Origin: Rhodocyclaceae bacterium
GTDB taxonomy: Bacteria; Pseudomonadota; Gammaproteobacteria; Burkholderiales; Rhodocyclaceae
Reading direction: 5' to 3'
Length of the DNA: 64,000 nucleotides
Assembly: GCA_023383815.1 (NCBI GenBank)
Contig: JAHDYG010000010.1
Location: 1 to 64,000, forward strand
Below, piece after piece: positions 44,162-53,011 of the stretch. Position 1 is the first letter of the stretch, and each line of letters opens with the position of its first letter. The translations under genes and the position numbers were made by a program. The notes beneath the pieces were generated by a model. That model searched no databases. It was not told the origin of the DNA and worked only from the letters and a program-made list of their open reading frames with translations.

Positions 44162-45622
44162 ATGCTCCTCTGGCTTGTGATTGCCTATCTCGCCGTATCG
44201 GTCGGCATCGGCCTCTACGCGGCCACCCGGGTACATAACGCACGCGACTACATCGTAGCCGGCCGCAATCTGCCGTTCATTTTCGTGCTTGCGATGGTGT
44301 TCGCCACCTGGTTCGGTGCGGAAACCGTGCTCGGCATCTCGGCGACCTTCATCGACGAAGGCTTTCGCGGACTGATCTCGGACCCGCTCGGCGCGTCGAT
44401 CTGCCTCGTGCTGTTCGGCCTCGTGTTCGCACGGCCCCTCTACCGGATGAATCTGCTCACGCTCGGCGATTTCTTCCGCGTGCGCTACAACCGCGGAACG
44501 GAGATCGCGCTGTCGCTGGCGATCATCGTCTCCTACCTGGGCTGGGTGGGTGCGCAGATGGCCGCGCTGGGGCTGGTGTTCAACGTGCTGTCCGACGGCG
44601 CGATCACGATGAACCAGGGCGTCTTCATCGGCGCCGCGGTGGTCCTCGTCTATACGCTCTTCGGCGGCATGTGGTCGGTCGCACTGACGACCTTCGTGCA
44701 GATGATCGTCATCATCCTCGGTCTGCTCTATGTCACGTGGCTGGCCGGCGACATGGCCGGCGGTTTCGACGTTGTGATTTCCAAGGCGGCCGCCGAGGGC
44801 AAGCTCCATTTCCTGCCCACGGCCGACATGCTCGACATCCTGGCCTGGATCGCCGCACTCCTGACCATGGCGCTGGGTTCGATCCCGCAGCAGGACGTCT
44901 TCCAGCGCGTGAACTCGTCCCGGAACGAGCGCGTTGCGATGTGGGGCACGACGATCGGCGGCCTGTCGTACTTCTTCTTCGCAGCCGTTCCGCTGTTTCT
45001 GGCCTACTCGGCGACACTGATCGACCCGGCGATGGTAGAGCGCTTCATGGAAGAAGATTCGCAGCTCATCCTGCCCAACCTCATCGTCGGACACATGCCC
45101 TTCGCCGCGCAGGTCGTGTTCTTCGGTGCATTGATCTCGGTGATCATGAGCACCGCCTCGGGAACCCTGCTCGCACCGTCCGTCACCTTCTCGGAAAACA
45201 TCGTCCGCGGGTTCTGGAAGGACATGAACGACCGCCAGCTGTTGCTGACGACACGTGCTGCAGTCGTTGCGTTCACGGCGATCGTCGCGATCTATGCGGT
45301 GTCGACCGACGCGACGATCCACAGCATGGTCGAGAGCGCCTACCGCGTCACCCTTGCCGGCGCCTTCGTGCCGCTCACGGCCGGGCTGTTCTGGAAGCGC
45401 GCAAACAATCTCGGTGCAACGCTGGCGATCGTACTCGGCATTGGCACCTGGCTGTTCCTGGAACTGTTCGTGCCCGAAGGGGACATCGAGCCGCAGCTAT
45501 ACGGCCTCGCGGTCAGTGCGCTGGGCATGTTCGTCGGCGGGCTCCTCGGCCCCAGAAGCCACCACCTTCCGCACGCCGGCCATCATCACGCCGCGGCTGG
45601 CAGTCACCACACGGCACGCTGA
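44162..45622 (+). CDS. sodium:solute symporter with His-rich C-terminus
   Basis: A 486-residue SSS-family symporter with about 13 membrane segments. Family features are YIVAGRNLPFIFVLAMVFATWFGAE near residue 30, LYRMNLLTLGDFFRVRYNRG, YTLFGGMWSVALTTFVQM and GSIPQQDVFQRVNSSRNERVA. It couples Na+ entry to import of a solute such as a carboxylate or amino acid. The final 25 residues are a His-rich tail (HHLPHAGHHHAAAGSHH) that could bind metal ions, a feature most symporters lack. GGAAG precedes the ATG. It converges on the FHA gene with an 11-bp hairpin between. Confidence 0.9.
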   Translation: MLLWLVIAYLAVSVGIGLYAATRVHNARDYIVAGRNLPFIFVLAMVFATWFGAETVLGISATFIDEGFRGLISDPLGASICLVLFGLVFARPLYRMNLLTLGDFFRVRYNRGTEIALSLAIIVSYLGWVGAQMAALGLVFNVLSDGAITMNQGVFIGAAVVLVYTLFGGMWSVALTTFVQMIVIILGLLYVTWLAGDMAGGFDVVISKAAAEGKLHFLPTADMLDILAWIAALLTMALGSIPQQDVFQRVNSSRNERVAMWGTTIGGLSYFFFAAVPLFLAYSATLIDPAMVERFMEEDSQLILPNLIVGHMPFAAQVVFFGALISVIMSTASGTLLAPSVTFSENIVRGFWKDMNDRQLLLTTRAAVVAFTAIVAIYAVSTDATIHSMVESAYRVTLAGAFVPLTAGLFWKRANNLGATLAIVLGIGTWLFLELFVPEGDIEPQLYGLAVSALGMFVGGLLGPRSHHLPHAGHHHAAAGSHHTAR

Positions 45623-45647
45623 AAAGGGCTTCAACGCAACTCCGGAT

Positions 45648-45673
45648 CCGGGATCGCCATCGGGCGATCCCGG
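45648..45673. terminator. 11-bp hairpin between symporter and FHA genes
   Basis: CCGGGATCGCC (45648-45658) and GGCGATCCCGG (45663-45673) are perfect inverted repeats around the loop ATCG, between two convergent genes. No T-run follows on either strand. A bidirectional terminator or transcription block is likely. Confidence 0.55.
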
Positions 45674-45685
45674 CGAGACGGTTGC

Positions 45686-46366
45686 TCAGCGGGGATGAAA
45701 CACGAATTTGTCTTCGCCAACCTGAACGACGTCGCCTTCGTTCAGCAGCACCGGCGAATCCCCGAGCGGCCGGCCGTTGACCTGTCCGCGCGAGCCACCC
45801 ACATGCGTGACGAAGCAACCGGACGGTCGCCGGTTCAGGATCGCCCAGGAGATCTCACGCTGCCCGAGCGGGTGGAGGATGCGCTCGATCTCGATCTCCT
45901 GCCCCGTATGCGGTCCTTCGATGAAACGCAGGCGCGCGCGCGCGAAACGGTCCCGTGCGGCATGCGCTGCCGTTGACGCGAGCCCGAGCCCGAAGGTGCC
46001 ACCGCTCGTAAGCTCGGTGATCTCCTCAACCTGATCGGCGCTGAGCAGCAGCGTGCGATCGAGCCCTCGCCCCGTTGCTGCGGTGTTCAGGTACTTGAGC
46101 CGGTAGGCGCCAAGAAAGACCACGTCCCCGTTCTGCAGCAGATGCCGCTTGACCGGCTTGCCATTGACGAGCATTCCGCTCGCCCCTTCGAGATCTTCAA
46201 GGATGTGGTCGTTCACCATCGTCGTGATCCGCGCCTGTTGCGCAGCGATCCCCGGTTCGGCGACGGTCATCTCGCATTCGGCATCGCGCCCGATCCGCAC
46301 CGGCTCCTCGCCCAGGAAGCGTTGATCGAGAATCTTGCCGTCCCGACTGAGTACGATCTTCGCCAT
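45686..46366 (-). CDS. double FHA-domain protein
   Basis: A 226-residue protein with an N-terminal FHA domain (about 5-95: EPVRIGRDAECEMTVAEPGIAAQQARI, then ILEDLEGASGMLVNGKPV) and a more diverged C-terminal FHA-like domain (about 145-226: VNGRPLGDSPVLLNEGDVVQVGEDKFVFHPR). FHA domains bind phosphothreonine. It follows the PP2C phosphatase gene by three bases on the same strand and is opposite a Ser/Thr kinase gene, so it is probably the reader of a local phosphorylation circuit. A type VI secretion role, known for such trios, is not supported by core genes here. Confidence 0.9.
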   Translation of the reverse strand: MAKIVLSRDGKILDQRFLGEEPVRIGRDAECEMTVAEPGIAAQQARITTMVNDHILEDLEGASGMLVNGKPVKRHLLQNGDVVFLGAYRLKYLNTAATGRGLDRTLLLSADQVEEITELTSGGTFGLGLASTAAHAARDRFARARLRFIEGPHTGQEIEIERILHPLGQREISWAILNRRPSGCFVTHVGGSRGQVNGRPLGDSPVLLNEGDVVQVGEDKFVFHPR

Positions 46367-46369
46367 GAC

Positions 46370-47215
46370 CTAGCCCGCCCCGCCGAACCACTTGCGCAAA
46401 CGCCCGAAGAACGAGCGCCCCCCTTCAGCCGCAGCCCCTCCCGACGCCTGGCCACCCACGAACGGCGCATCGATCCGGACCAGGGCCACGGAAATGTTGT
46501 CATGGCCACCACAATCGCGCGCAACCATCACGAGCTGATCGGCCGCAAGCGCGAGGTCGTCCTTCAGTGTATCGAGCAACAGCTCGATGTCGGCGCCATC
46601 GACCATGTCATTGAGGCCGTCCGAGCAGACGAGCAGCAGATCGCCCGGCTCGACCTCGATCCGGCGCACGCGGATGGCATCGGCCGCATCGGCGCCCAGT
46701 GCATGCGTGACCAGATGCCGGTTGCGGCTCGCGGACAGTCCGGCTTCGTCGACCATCCCGGATTCGAGAATGCGCTGGGCAGCGGAATGGTCGCGGGTCA
46801 GCAATTCGAGCTTTCCGCCGCGCAGACGATAGATCCGGGTGTCGCCGACGTGGCCGAGATGGGCATGATTGTCGCGCAGCACGACGCACGCGGCCGTTGC
46901 ACCCATCTGGAGATGCGCACGATTCGCCTCGCCCGCGCTTCGCACATGCCGATCGGCGTCGAGAAAGGCGTTGCGCACCGCGTCGGTGACTGCACCGCCG
47001 TCCGCGCCGACGCTGCCGATTGCCGCCTTCAGGCTTCGTTCGAGCGCGTCGGCCGCCACACGGGCCGCCAGGTCTCCGGCATTGTGTCCCCCCATCCCGT
47101 CGACAACCAGCAGCAAACCAAGCTCGGGGTTGGTTCGCACGACATCCTCGTTGAGCGTGCGCAGGCAGCCGACATCCGTTCGGCTCTCGATCTTCCAGGC
47201 GTCGCGACTCGACAC
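46370..47215 (-). CDS. PP2C-family Ser/Thr protein phosphatase
   Basis: A 281-residue PP2C (PppA/Stp1-like) phosphatase. Metal-binding motifs are visible in order: RTLNEDVV near residue 20, VVDGMGGHNAGDLAA at about 38-52, GATAACVVL, HVGDTRIYRL, LVCSDGLNDM and GGHDNISVALV. The C-terminal 35 residues (GGQASGGAAAEGGRSFFGRLRKWFGG) are a flexible tail with an amphipathic end that might touch membrane. It probably reverses phosphorylation by the kinase encoded divergently at 47429. It is the first gene of the pair with the FHA protein. Confidence 0.93.
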   Translation of the reverse strand: MSSRDAWKIESRTDVGCLRTLNEDVVRTNPELGLLLVVDGMGGHNAGDLAARVAADALERSLKAAIGSVGADGGAVTDAVRNAFLDADRHVRSAGEANRAHLQMGATAACVVLRDNHAHLGHVGDTRIYRLRGGKLELLTRDHSAAQRILESGMVDEAGLSASRNRHLVTHALGADAADAIRVRRIEVEPGDLLLVCSDGLNDMVDGADIELLLDTLKDDLALAADQLVMVARDCGGHDNISVALVRIDAPFVGGQASGGAAAEGGRSFFGRLRKWFGGAG

Positions 47216-47428
47216 GTCTCCTGACCCTTTTGTGAGGTTTGCATCGCGAGGACCTCCCGGATCCTCTCCTGATTCGGCTGCAGCGGTCGATTATTGCACA
47301 CGACGATTGCGATTATGTGATCCCGTTTGGGTTTTTTCGAACCCTTCCGGCGGTTCGCAACGTGCCGCGGTCATGCCGCATGTGTTACCTTCCAGTCCTT
47401 CCGAGCATGAGTTGAAGCTAGCCCCGGC

Positions 47429-48904
47429 ATGAGCCCCGTCCCTCCCGAATCTGCCGAATCGGCGGACGATCGCCCGACGATTGGCCGCTACATCGTCACC
47501 GGTACGCTCGGGCGCGGTGCAATGGGAACGGTTTATCGTGCCGAGGATCCGCTGATCGAGCGCACGGTAGCGCTCAAGGTGCTCGCAATTGATCTGCACG
47601 GCGGCGTCGCGACCGGCTTTCGCGAGCGCTTCTATCGTGAAGCCAAATCGGCCGGACGCCTCAACCACCCGAACATCGTCACGATCTACGACGTCGGCGA
47701 AAGCGGCGATACCCCCTACATCGCGATGGAATTCCTGCCCGGGCGGACGCTGCGCGAGAGCCTGGACAGCGGCGTGGTGCTGCCGGTACGCAAGATCGTC
47801 GACATCGCGCTGCTGGTCGCACGCGGCCTGGAGTATGCGCACCAGAACGGAGTCATCCACCGCGACATCAAGCCCGCCAACATCATGCTCGCGCGCAGCG
47901 GCACCGTGAAGATCATGGACTTCGGGATCGCTCTTGCATCCGACGCAGGACGAACGATGGCCGACGCCGTGCTGGGATCCCCGAAGTACATGGCACCCGA
48001 GCAGATCGGCGGCGGCCAGGCAGACGCACGGACCGATGTCTTCGCACTCGGCGTGACCCTGTACGAGATGCTCACGGGCAAGGATGCCTTCGGCGGCGAG
48101 ACGATCCCCGAGGTCATGCACAAGGTATTGCACGCCATGCCTCCTGCTCCCGCGAGCCTCAACCCAGACATTCCGGGGGAACTCGACGCGATCGTGATGC
48201 GGGCGCTCGCCAAGAGCCCCGACGATCGCTTCCAGCGCGCCAAGGACATGGGACGCGCGCTTGGAGCCCTGCGCAGAGTGCTGCGCACACCGCCCGACGA
48301 TTCGCCGGACCCGGTTCACGCAGCCGGCGCGCAAGACGACCCGGCGCCCACAACCGATGTGCCACAGCCGCAGCCGAAGATGCGCGCGGCGAACGCGTCG
48401 GGGCGATCGGCCAGGCGGCGCACCGGATTGTTCGCATCCGCAGCCGTGCTGCTGCTCGCACTCGCCGGCCTGCTCCTGAGCAAGCGTGACGCACCCCCTT
48501 CGCGTGCCACGCCCGAACCGGAGTCCTCCGCAGCCGCCTCCTCCCCCCTCCCTGCGGCGGACACCAGTCTGCGAGCACCGCCTCCGATCGTCGCATTCGA
48601 AGAGGGGGTTCCCGAAACCTATCTCGCCCCCCCGCCACCTCCGGCCGCTCCAGCACGCCCCACGCCCGCTCCCCGGCCGCAGCAGGCTGCAGCGGCGCCG
48701 GCCAGAGTCACGCTGAGCGTGCTGCCGTGGGGCGAAATCCACGTAAACGGAAAGATGCGCGGGGTCTCGCCTCCCTTGCGTGAGCTGGAGCTGGCTCCGG
48801 GCAAGTACCGGATCGAGCTTCGCAACGCCGATTTCCCCCCTCGCGTCGAGAATCTGACGCTAGAATCGGGGGCCGCCCACCGCATCCAACACCGGTTTCA
48901 GTGA
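47429..48904 (+). CDS. transmembrane Ser/Thr protein kinase with PEGA domain
   Basis: A 491-residue Hanks-type kinase. The cytoplasmic kinase domain (about 20-285) has the Gly loop GRGAMG, Lys50 in VALKVL, HRDIKPAN with catalytic Asp146, DFGIA with Asp164 and the MAPEQ activation-loop end. One membrane helix at about 332-351 (TGLFASAAVLLLALAGLLLS) is followed by a Pro/Ala-rich stretch and a C-terminal PEGA domain (about 425-491, GEIHVNGKMRGVSPPLRELELAPGKYRIEL), a cell-wall- or surface-facing module. It therefore phosphorylates cytoplasmic partners in response to an envelope signal. It is divergent from phosphatase and FHA genes, and its stop overlaps the lipoprotein start. Confidence 0.93.
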   Translation: MSPVPPESAESADDRPTIGRYIVTGTLGRGAMGTVYRAEDPLIERTVALKVLAIDLHGGVATGFRERFYREAKSAGRLNHPNIVTIYDVGESGDTPYIAMEFLPGRTLRESLDSGVVLPVRKIVDIALLVARGLEYAHQNGVIHRDIKPANIMLARSGTVKIMDFGIALASDAGRTMADAVLGSPKYMAPEQIGGGQADARTDVFALGVTLYEMLTGKDAFGGETIPEVMHKVLHAMPPAPASLNPDIPGELDAIVMRALAKSPDDRFQRAKDMGRALGALRRVLRTPPDDSPDPVHAAGAQDDPAPTTDVPQPQPKMRAANASGRSARRRTGLFASAAVLLLALAGLLLSKRDAPPSRATPEPESSAAASSPLPAADTSLRAPPPIVAFEEGVPETYLAPPPPPAAPARPTPAPRPQQAAAAPARVTLSVLPWGEIHVNGKMRGVSPPLRELELAPGKYRIELRNADFPPRVENLTLESGAAHRIQHRFQ

Positions 48905-49335
48905 TGAACGCCATCGCCCCCTCTGCGCAGCGCCCCGGACGTACCATGCTCCTGGTCATGCTGCTGACTGCCTTCTTGGGCGGCTGCATGACCGCCCCCG
49001 TCCAAGATCCGGCTTCGCCTGCCAGCATCGCTCCGGGCGAAGCCGAAGAGCATCTGGCGCAGGGCATCCGCTCCTATGAGGAAGGGCGCTACGAAGCCGC
49101 GACAGGCAGGCTGCACGCTGCGCTCGCACTCGGCCTGCAGCGTCCCGCCGACACGATCCGTGCGCACAAGCATCTGGCCTTCATCCATTGCTCGACGGGC
49201 GCAAACGAACCGTGCGCCGCAGCCTTTCGCGCGATCCTCACGCTCGATCCGGAATTCGAACTGAACAAGGCCGAGGCCGGACATCCGATGTGGGGCCCGG
49301 TCTTCCTCGCGGTCAGGAAAGAACGCACACGCTGA
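48904..49335 (+). CDS. TssQ-like lipoprotein
   Basis: A 143-residue lipoprotein. The signal peptide ends with a lipobox (LLTAFLGGCMTAP), so Cys near residue 28 is the lipidated residue. The mature part is a TPR-like helical region (AEEHLAQGIRSYEEGRYEAATGRLHAALALGLQ), then CSTGANEPCAAAFRAILTLDPEFELNKAEAGHPMWGPVF. This form is the TssQ family, T6SS-associated lipoproteins of betaproteobacteria. The ATG overlaps the kinase stop by one base, so it is translated with the kinase; here it may deliver an envelope signal to the kinase PEGA domain. No T6SS core genes are in view. Confidence 0.82.
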   Translation: MNAIAPSAQRPGRTMLLVMLLTAFLGGCMTAPVQDPASPASIAPGEAEEHLAQGIRSYEEGRYEAATGRLHAALALGLQRPADTIRAHKHLAFIHCSTGANEPCAAAFRAILTLDPEFELNKAEAGHPMWGPVFLAVRKERTR

Positions 49336-49369
49336 AGGCGTATCCCGGGCAGCTGGCGTCGGGTCCCGA

Positions 49370-50047
49370 TCAGTACCCGCCGCCGATGATGCCATCGCCG
49401 GAGCCGATGTAGAACGGTGGCCAGCGACCGACGAGGTTTTCGAGCAGCGTCAGTTCGGCATCACTGTGATCGATGACCGGGGCTCGCCGCAGGATGCCTT
49501 CGGGATGCCCCGGCGTGATCCAGAACGGACTGTCGTGGTGCTGCGTCTCGATGGTCACGCCCTGCTCGGGTGCCAGATCCGGCTCGATGTCGGCAACGCC
49601 ATAACACAGACAGAAATAGGTCGTGCCACCTTCGGCCCACACGTAGCCGCCCGTGCCGCGGATGCCGATCGTCGCGTGCGGGATTTCCAGTCGCTTGTCG
49701 CCCTTGTCGAAAACCGAAAGGATGCGGCCGGTCACGACGCGCAAGGTCCGGATCAGGAACTCCCCATCGCCCTCTGGAAAGGAGACTTGCGTGCTCTCGC
49801 GCTGCAGGAAAGCATCCCGGCCCACGACGTAGACCGTCTCGCTCGCCTTCCCGGTCTCGATCCGGTCGCCGGTCCGGATGAGCTGATCAACCTGCGCCGG
49901 CCGGCCATTGATCCGCACATCGCCCCGCACGCGGACCACGCCTGCGCCTTTGCCGAAACGCCCCGCGGCAAGCGCCTCGTGAAGCTTGAGCATCGCCATT
50001 CCGATCGAAGCCACGCCGATGCGCCTGAGTACCTGACGACGGTTCAT
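49370..50047 (-). CDS. FecR-domain exported protein
   Basis: A 225-residue protein beginning MNRRQVLRRIGVASIGMAMLKL, an export signal with basic residues and a hydrophobic stretch (possibly Tat), followed by a FecR-type domain: GVVRVRGDVRINGRPAQVDQLIRTGDRIETG, then the RTLRVVTGRILSVFDKGDKRLEI strand set. FecR domains of this kind occur in periplasmic proteins near kinases and in signal transduction. It is convergent with the lipoprotein gene and divergent from TraB. No sigma factor of the FecI type accompanies it, so it is not a classical FecIR pair. Confidence 0.82.
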   Translation of the reverse strand: MNRRQVLRRIGVASIGMAMLKLHEALAAGRFGKGAGVVRVRGDVRINGRPAQVDQLIRTGDRIETGKASETVYVVGRDAFLQRESTQVSFPEGDGEFLIRTLRVVTGRILSVFDKGDKRLEIPHATIGIRGTGGYVWAEGGTTYFCLCYGVADIEPDLAPEQGVTIETQHHDSPFWITPGHPEGILRRAPVIDHSDAELTLLENLVGRWPPFYIGSGDGIIGGGY

Positions 50048-50176
50048 GCTGTTCCCCGCTTGCGCTCGCCGCGGTCATTGTCCATCAGCTTTCCGGATGC
50101 GACAAGCGCGTCCGCCTGCGCAGGCGCAGGCGCGTCTGCTAGCATTGCGCGCTGACCGATCCTGCCCGCCCCGTCC

Positions 50177-51391
50177 ATGCACCCTGTCCTCGCGAACGAG
50201 CCCCACCGCCAGCTCACCGTCTCGGGAGCCGAGCTGACCCTCCTGGGCACGGCACATGTCTCGGCCGCGAGCGCGCGGGCCGTCGCCGCCCTCATCGAGA
50301 CGGGCCACTACGACGCGGTCGCTGTCGAGCTGTGCGACAACCGGCAGCGCGCAATGCTCGACCCACAGGCGCTCGGAAGGCTCGATCTCTTCACCGTGCT
50401 GCGCAAGGGACAGGTTCCGATGGTGGCCGCAAGCCTAGCGCTCGGCGCCTACCAGCAGCGCCTGGCCGAGCAGTTCGGCATCGAACCGGGCGCGGAGCTG
50501 CGCGCGGCGATCACGGGCGCCCTGGATCAGCGGATCCCGCTTTCGCTGATCGATCGCGACATCGGCCTGACACTGCGCAGGACGTGGCACGCGGTACCCT
50601 GGTGGCAGCGCATGGAACTGGCCGGTGGTTTGGTGACCGGCGTGCTGACGAGCGAGAAGATCGACGAGGCTGAAGTCGAACGGCTCAAGGAAGGCGATGT
50701 CCTGAATGCGACCTTCAGTGAGTTCGCGAGCCAGTGTCCGGCCCTGCATGGTCCGCTGATCGACGAGCGCGACCGCTACATGGCGGCACACTTGCGCAAG
50801 ATTGCGGAATCGGGAACGGCGCGCAAGGTCCTGGCCGTGGTCGGGGCCGGGCACCTGGCCGGCATCGAGCGGTACTTGAGTGCGGAAGCCGAACAGGCCA
50901 CCCCGCCCGAGGACATCCTGCGCGCGCTGGAGATCCCGCCTCCCAGGGCGCGCTGGCCACGGATCCTGCCGTGGGCGATCGTGGCCGTGATCGTAGCCGG
51001 CTTCGTGTTCGGCTTCAGCCGCAACACCGAGATTGGCATGCAGATGATCCTCGACTGGGTGCTCGTAAACGGCGGACTCGCCGCCGTCGGAGGCCTGATC
51101 GCGCTCGCGCATCCGCTCACGATTCTGACGGCCGCCCTCGCGGCCCCCCTGACCTCGCTCAATCCAACGATCGGGGTCGGGTTCGTGGCGGCCGCGGTCG
51201 AACTGTATCTGCGCAAACCCAAGGTCGGCGACTTCGCCACTCTGCGCAAGGATGTGCTGCATCCGCGTGGCTGGTGGAAGAACCGCGTGTCGCACGTGCT
51301 GCTGGTGTTCCTGCTGACCACCCTCGGCTCGATCGCCGGCACCTACATCGGCGGCGCCCTGATCTACGGGCATCTCAGCGCTGCGGGCTGA
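50177..51391 (+). CDS. TraB/PrgY-family membrane protein
   Basis: A 404-residue protein of the TraB (PrgY, TIKI-like) family. The N-terminal domain holds the conserved LLGTAHVSAASARAV with the GTAHVS motif, VAVELCDNRQRAML, and later VVGAGHLAGIERYL, whose His/Glu/Arg set forms the presumed hydrolase site. The last third has about four membrane segments (WAIVAVIVAGFVFGFS, VNGGLAAVGGLIALAHPL, VLLVFLLTTLGSIAGTYIGG). Members are suggested to be proteases or to restrain signalling peptides. It is divergent from FecR and convergent with the AAA+ gene; a 13-bp hairpin overlaps its 3' end. Confidence 0.88.
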   Translation: MHPVLANEPHRQLTVSGAELTLLGTAHVSAASARAVAALIETGHYDAVAVELCDNRQRAMLDPQALGRLDLFTVLRKGQVPMVAASLALGAYQQRLAEQFGIEPGAELRAAITGALDQRIPLSLIDRDIGLTLRRTWHAVPWWQRMELAGGLVTGVLTSEKIDEAEVERLKEGDVLNATFSEFASQCPALHGPLIDERDRYMAAHLRKIAESGTARKVLAVVGAGHLAGIERYLSAEAEQATPPEDILRALEIPPPRARWPRILPWAIVAVIVAGFVFGFSRNTEIGMQMILDWVLVNGGLAAVGGLIALAHPLTILTAALAAPLTSLNPTIGVGFVAAAVELYLRKPKVGDFATLRKDVLHPRGWWKNRVSHVLLVFLLTTLGSIAGTYIGGALIYGHLSAAG

Positions 51392-51399
51392 GATGCCCG
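51367..51399. terminator. 13-bp hairpin between convergent traB and AAA genes
   Basis: CGGGCATCTCAGC (51367-51379) and GCTGAGATGCCCG (51387-51399) pair perfectly around a seven-base loop. The left arm is inside the last codons of the TraB gene and the right arm spans its stop. No T-run follows. Confidence 0.6.
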
Positions 51400-51423
51400 C
51401 GCACGCAGCACGCGCAATCCGTC

Positions 51424-52911
51424 TCAGGCGGGCTTGCGCGAGGCGGGCGTCGCGCGCTCCTGCGACCACACACGCAACTGCTTGATCTGTTCTTCCATCG
51501 TGCGCGACAGCGGGACCATGCGCGAGGTGCTCCACATCACGTCGCGCTCGTTGAAGGGCCTGCCCTGCTCATAGGCATGCACGACGGCGGAGCGGATCGC
51601 CTGTTCGATCTCGGCGCCGCTCCAGTTCTTCGTCACGGCCGCCAGCACACCGAGATTGAATGAGGCCGGATCGGCACCCGCAGCCTCGATGTGGATCTCG
51701 ACGATGCGGCGACGCTCTTCCTCGGTCGGCAGATCGAGGAAGAAGAGCTGATCGAAGCGTCCCTTGCGGATCACCTCGGCCGGCAGCTTCTCGATACGGT
51801 TCGCGGTCGCCACGACGAAGACGGTCGACGGCTTTTCCTGCATCCAGGTCAGGAAGCTCGAAAAGATGTTCTGGTTGCCTGCGCCACGCGCACCCATGTC
51901 GTAGCCGAAGCTGTTCTCCATCTCATCGATCCACAGCACCAAGGGCGCGATCTGCTCGGCCACGCGCAGGGCATGATCGAAGGCGTACTCCGGCGAGCCG
52001 TACGCTCCGGACAGCACGAGATTCATGTCCAGACGCACCAGCGGGAGATTCCATGCGCTCGCAATGACCTTGGCTGCCATGCTCTTGCCACAGCCGCTCA
52101 CCCCCATGAAGAGCACTCCGGACGGAAGCGGCGCTCCGGTCTCCATGCCGGTACGCGTGAAGAAGGCCTTGCGGCTCAGCACCCACTCCTTGAGGTTCTC
52201 GAGGCCGCCAACCTGATCGATCTCGACGCTGCGGACAATGAACTTGAGGCACCCTTCCCGCATCAATGCCGCACCCTTCTCCTCATGGATGTCGGCCAGT
52301 GCGGCTTCCAGTCCGAGCCGCTGCTCGGCGATCAGGCGCCACATCACGTGGCGGACCTCATTGAGCATCATGCCCTTCATCGCCACCGCAACCTGATCGA
52401 ACCAGGCTTCGGTCTGTTCGCGCACGACATCGCTGCGGCCAGCGATCGTCAACAGCTCGGCGCGGATCTCGTCCTCGGTCGGTATTCCGAGATCGGCATA
52501 GAACATCTGATGCGCCAGTTCGTCCGGGATGCACAGGCGTGGCGACGACAGGAAGACGAAGCAATCCCGCTCCGCGAGTTCGTCGTACAGGTCACGCAGT
52601 GCACGCACCAGCGAAGGGTCGGCTGCGAACTGCGCAGGGAGATCCTTGAAGAGATAGAACCCGTCCCGCCCCGATCCGGCAACGAAGCGCAACGCGGCCA
52701 GCGCGTCGCCCGGTGGCACGAGCCCCTCGCCTTCGACTTGCAGCCCACTCGTGCTCGTCCAGACGTGCAATCCGGTACCGCCCTGCGCGCGTTCGGTGGC
52801 CAGCGCCGCGAGCAAGCCTTGCAATCGGCGCTCCTCATGGCAGCGAACGTAGACGAGCCGGTAGCGTGCCGCGAGCGCCTTGCGAATCCTTCGCGCGAAT
52901 CCTTCGTTCAT
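51424..52911 (-). CDS. AAA+ ATPase (Ycf46-like)
   Basis: A 495-residue AAA+ protein. The N-terminal 220 residues (residues 60-140 include the GDALAALRFV and FLSSPRLCIPDELA segments) form a module typical of Ycf46-type ATPases, with a small helical part (DVVREQTEAWFDQVAVAMKGM) before the AAA core. Walker A is GVSGCGKS at 270-277, Walker B LVLWIDEMENS at about 324-334, the second region of homology GNQNIFSSFLTWMQEK and FVVATANRIEKLPAEVIRKGRFD, with the arginine finger expected there. Ycf46-like proteins in cyanobacteria affect photosynthesis; the bacterial role elsewhere is unknown. The start is preceded by AAGGGAGCGGAAC. Confidence 0.88.
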   Translation of the reverse strand: MNEGFARRIRKALAARYRLVYVRCHEERRLQGLLAALATERAQGGTGLHVWTSTSGLQVEGEGLVPPGDALAALRFVAGSGRDGFYLFKDLPAQFAADPSLVRALRDLYDELAERDCFVFLSSPRLCIPDELAHQMFYADLGIPTEDEIRAELLTIAGRSDVVREQTEAWFDQVAVAMKGMMLNEVRHVMWRLIAEQRLGLEAALADIHEEKGAALMREGCLKFIVRSVEIDQVGGLENLKEWVLSRKAFFTRTGMETGAPLPSGVLFMGVSGCGKSMAAKVIASAWNLPLVRLDMNLVLSGAYGSPEYAFDHALRVAEQIAPLVLWIDEMENSFGYDMGARGAGNQNIFSSFLTWMQEKPSTVFVVATANRIEKLPAEVIRKGRFDQLFFLDLPTEEERRRIVEIHIEAAGADPASFNLGVLAAVTKNWSGAEIEQAIRSAVVHAYEQGRPFNERDVMWSTSRMVPLSRTMEEQIKQLRVWSQERATPASRKPA

Positions 52912-53011
52912 GTTCCGCTCCCTTGCCTGATGGCTGCCGTTCGATTCTAGCGCCTGCGCCCAAACCGCCCCTTTGCGCCGTTCCCGGGGTTTGCCGGACC
53001 TCCGCTCGGTG

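Noticed and set aside
45686-50047. A type VI secretion locus
   Set aside because: Only regulator-type and TssQ-like genes are present; no tssB, tssC, hcp, vgrG, clpV or tssK in the window.
49370-50047. Classical FecIR iron signalling pair
   Set aside because: The protein has a FecR domain, but no ECF sigma factor gene adjoins it and the N-terminus is an export signal rather than a FecR cytoplasmic helix.
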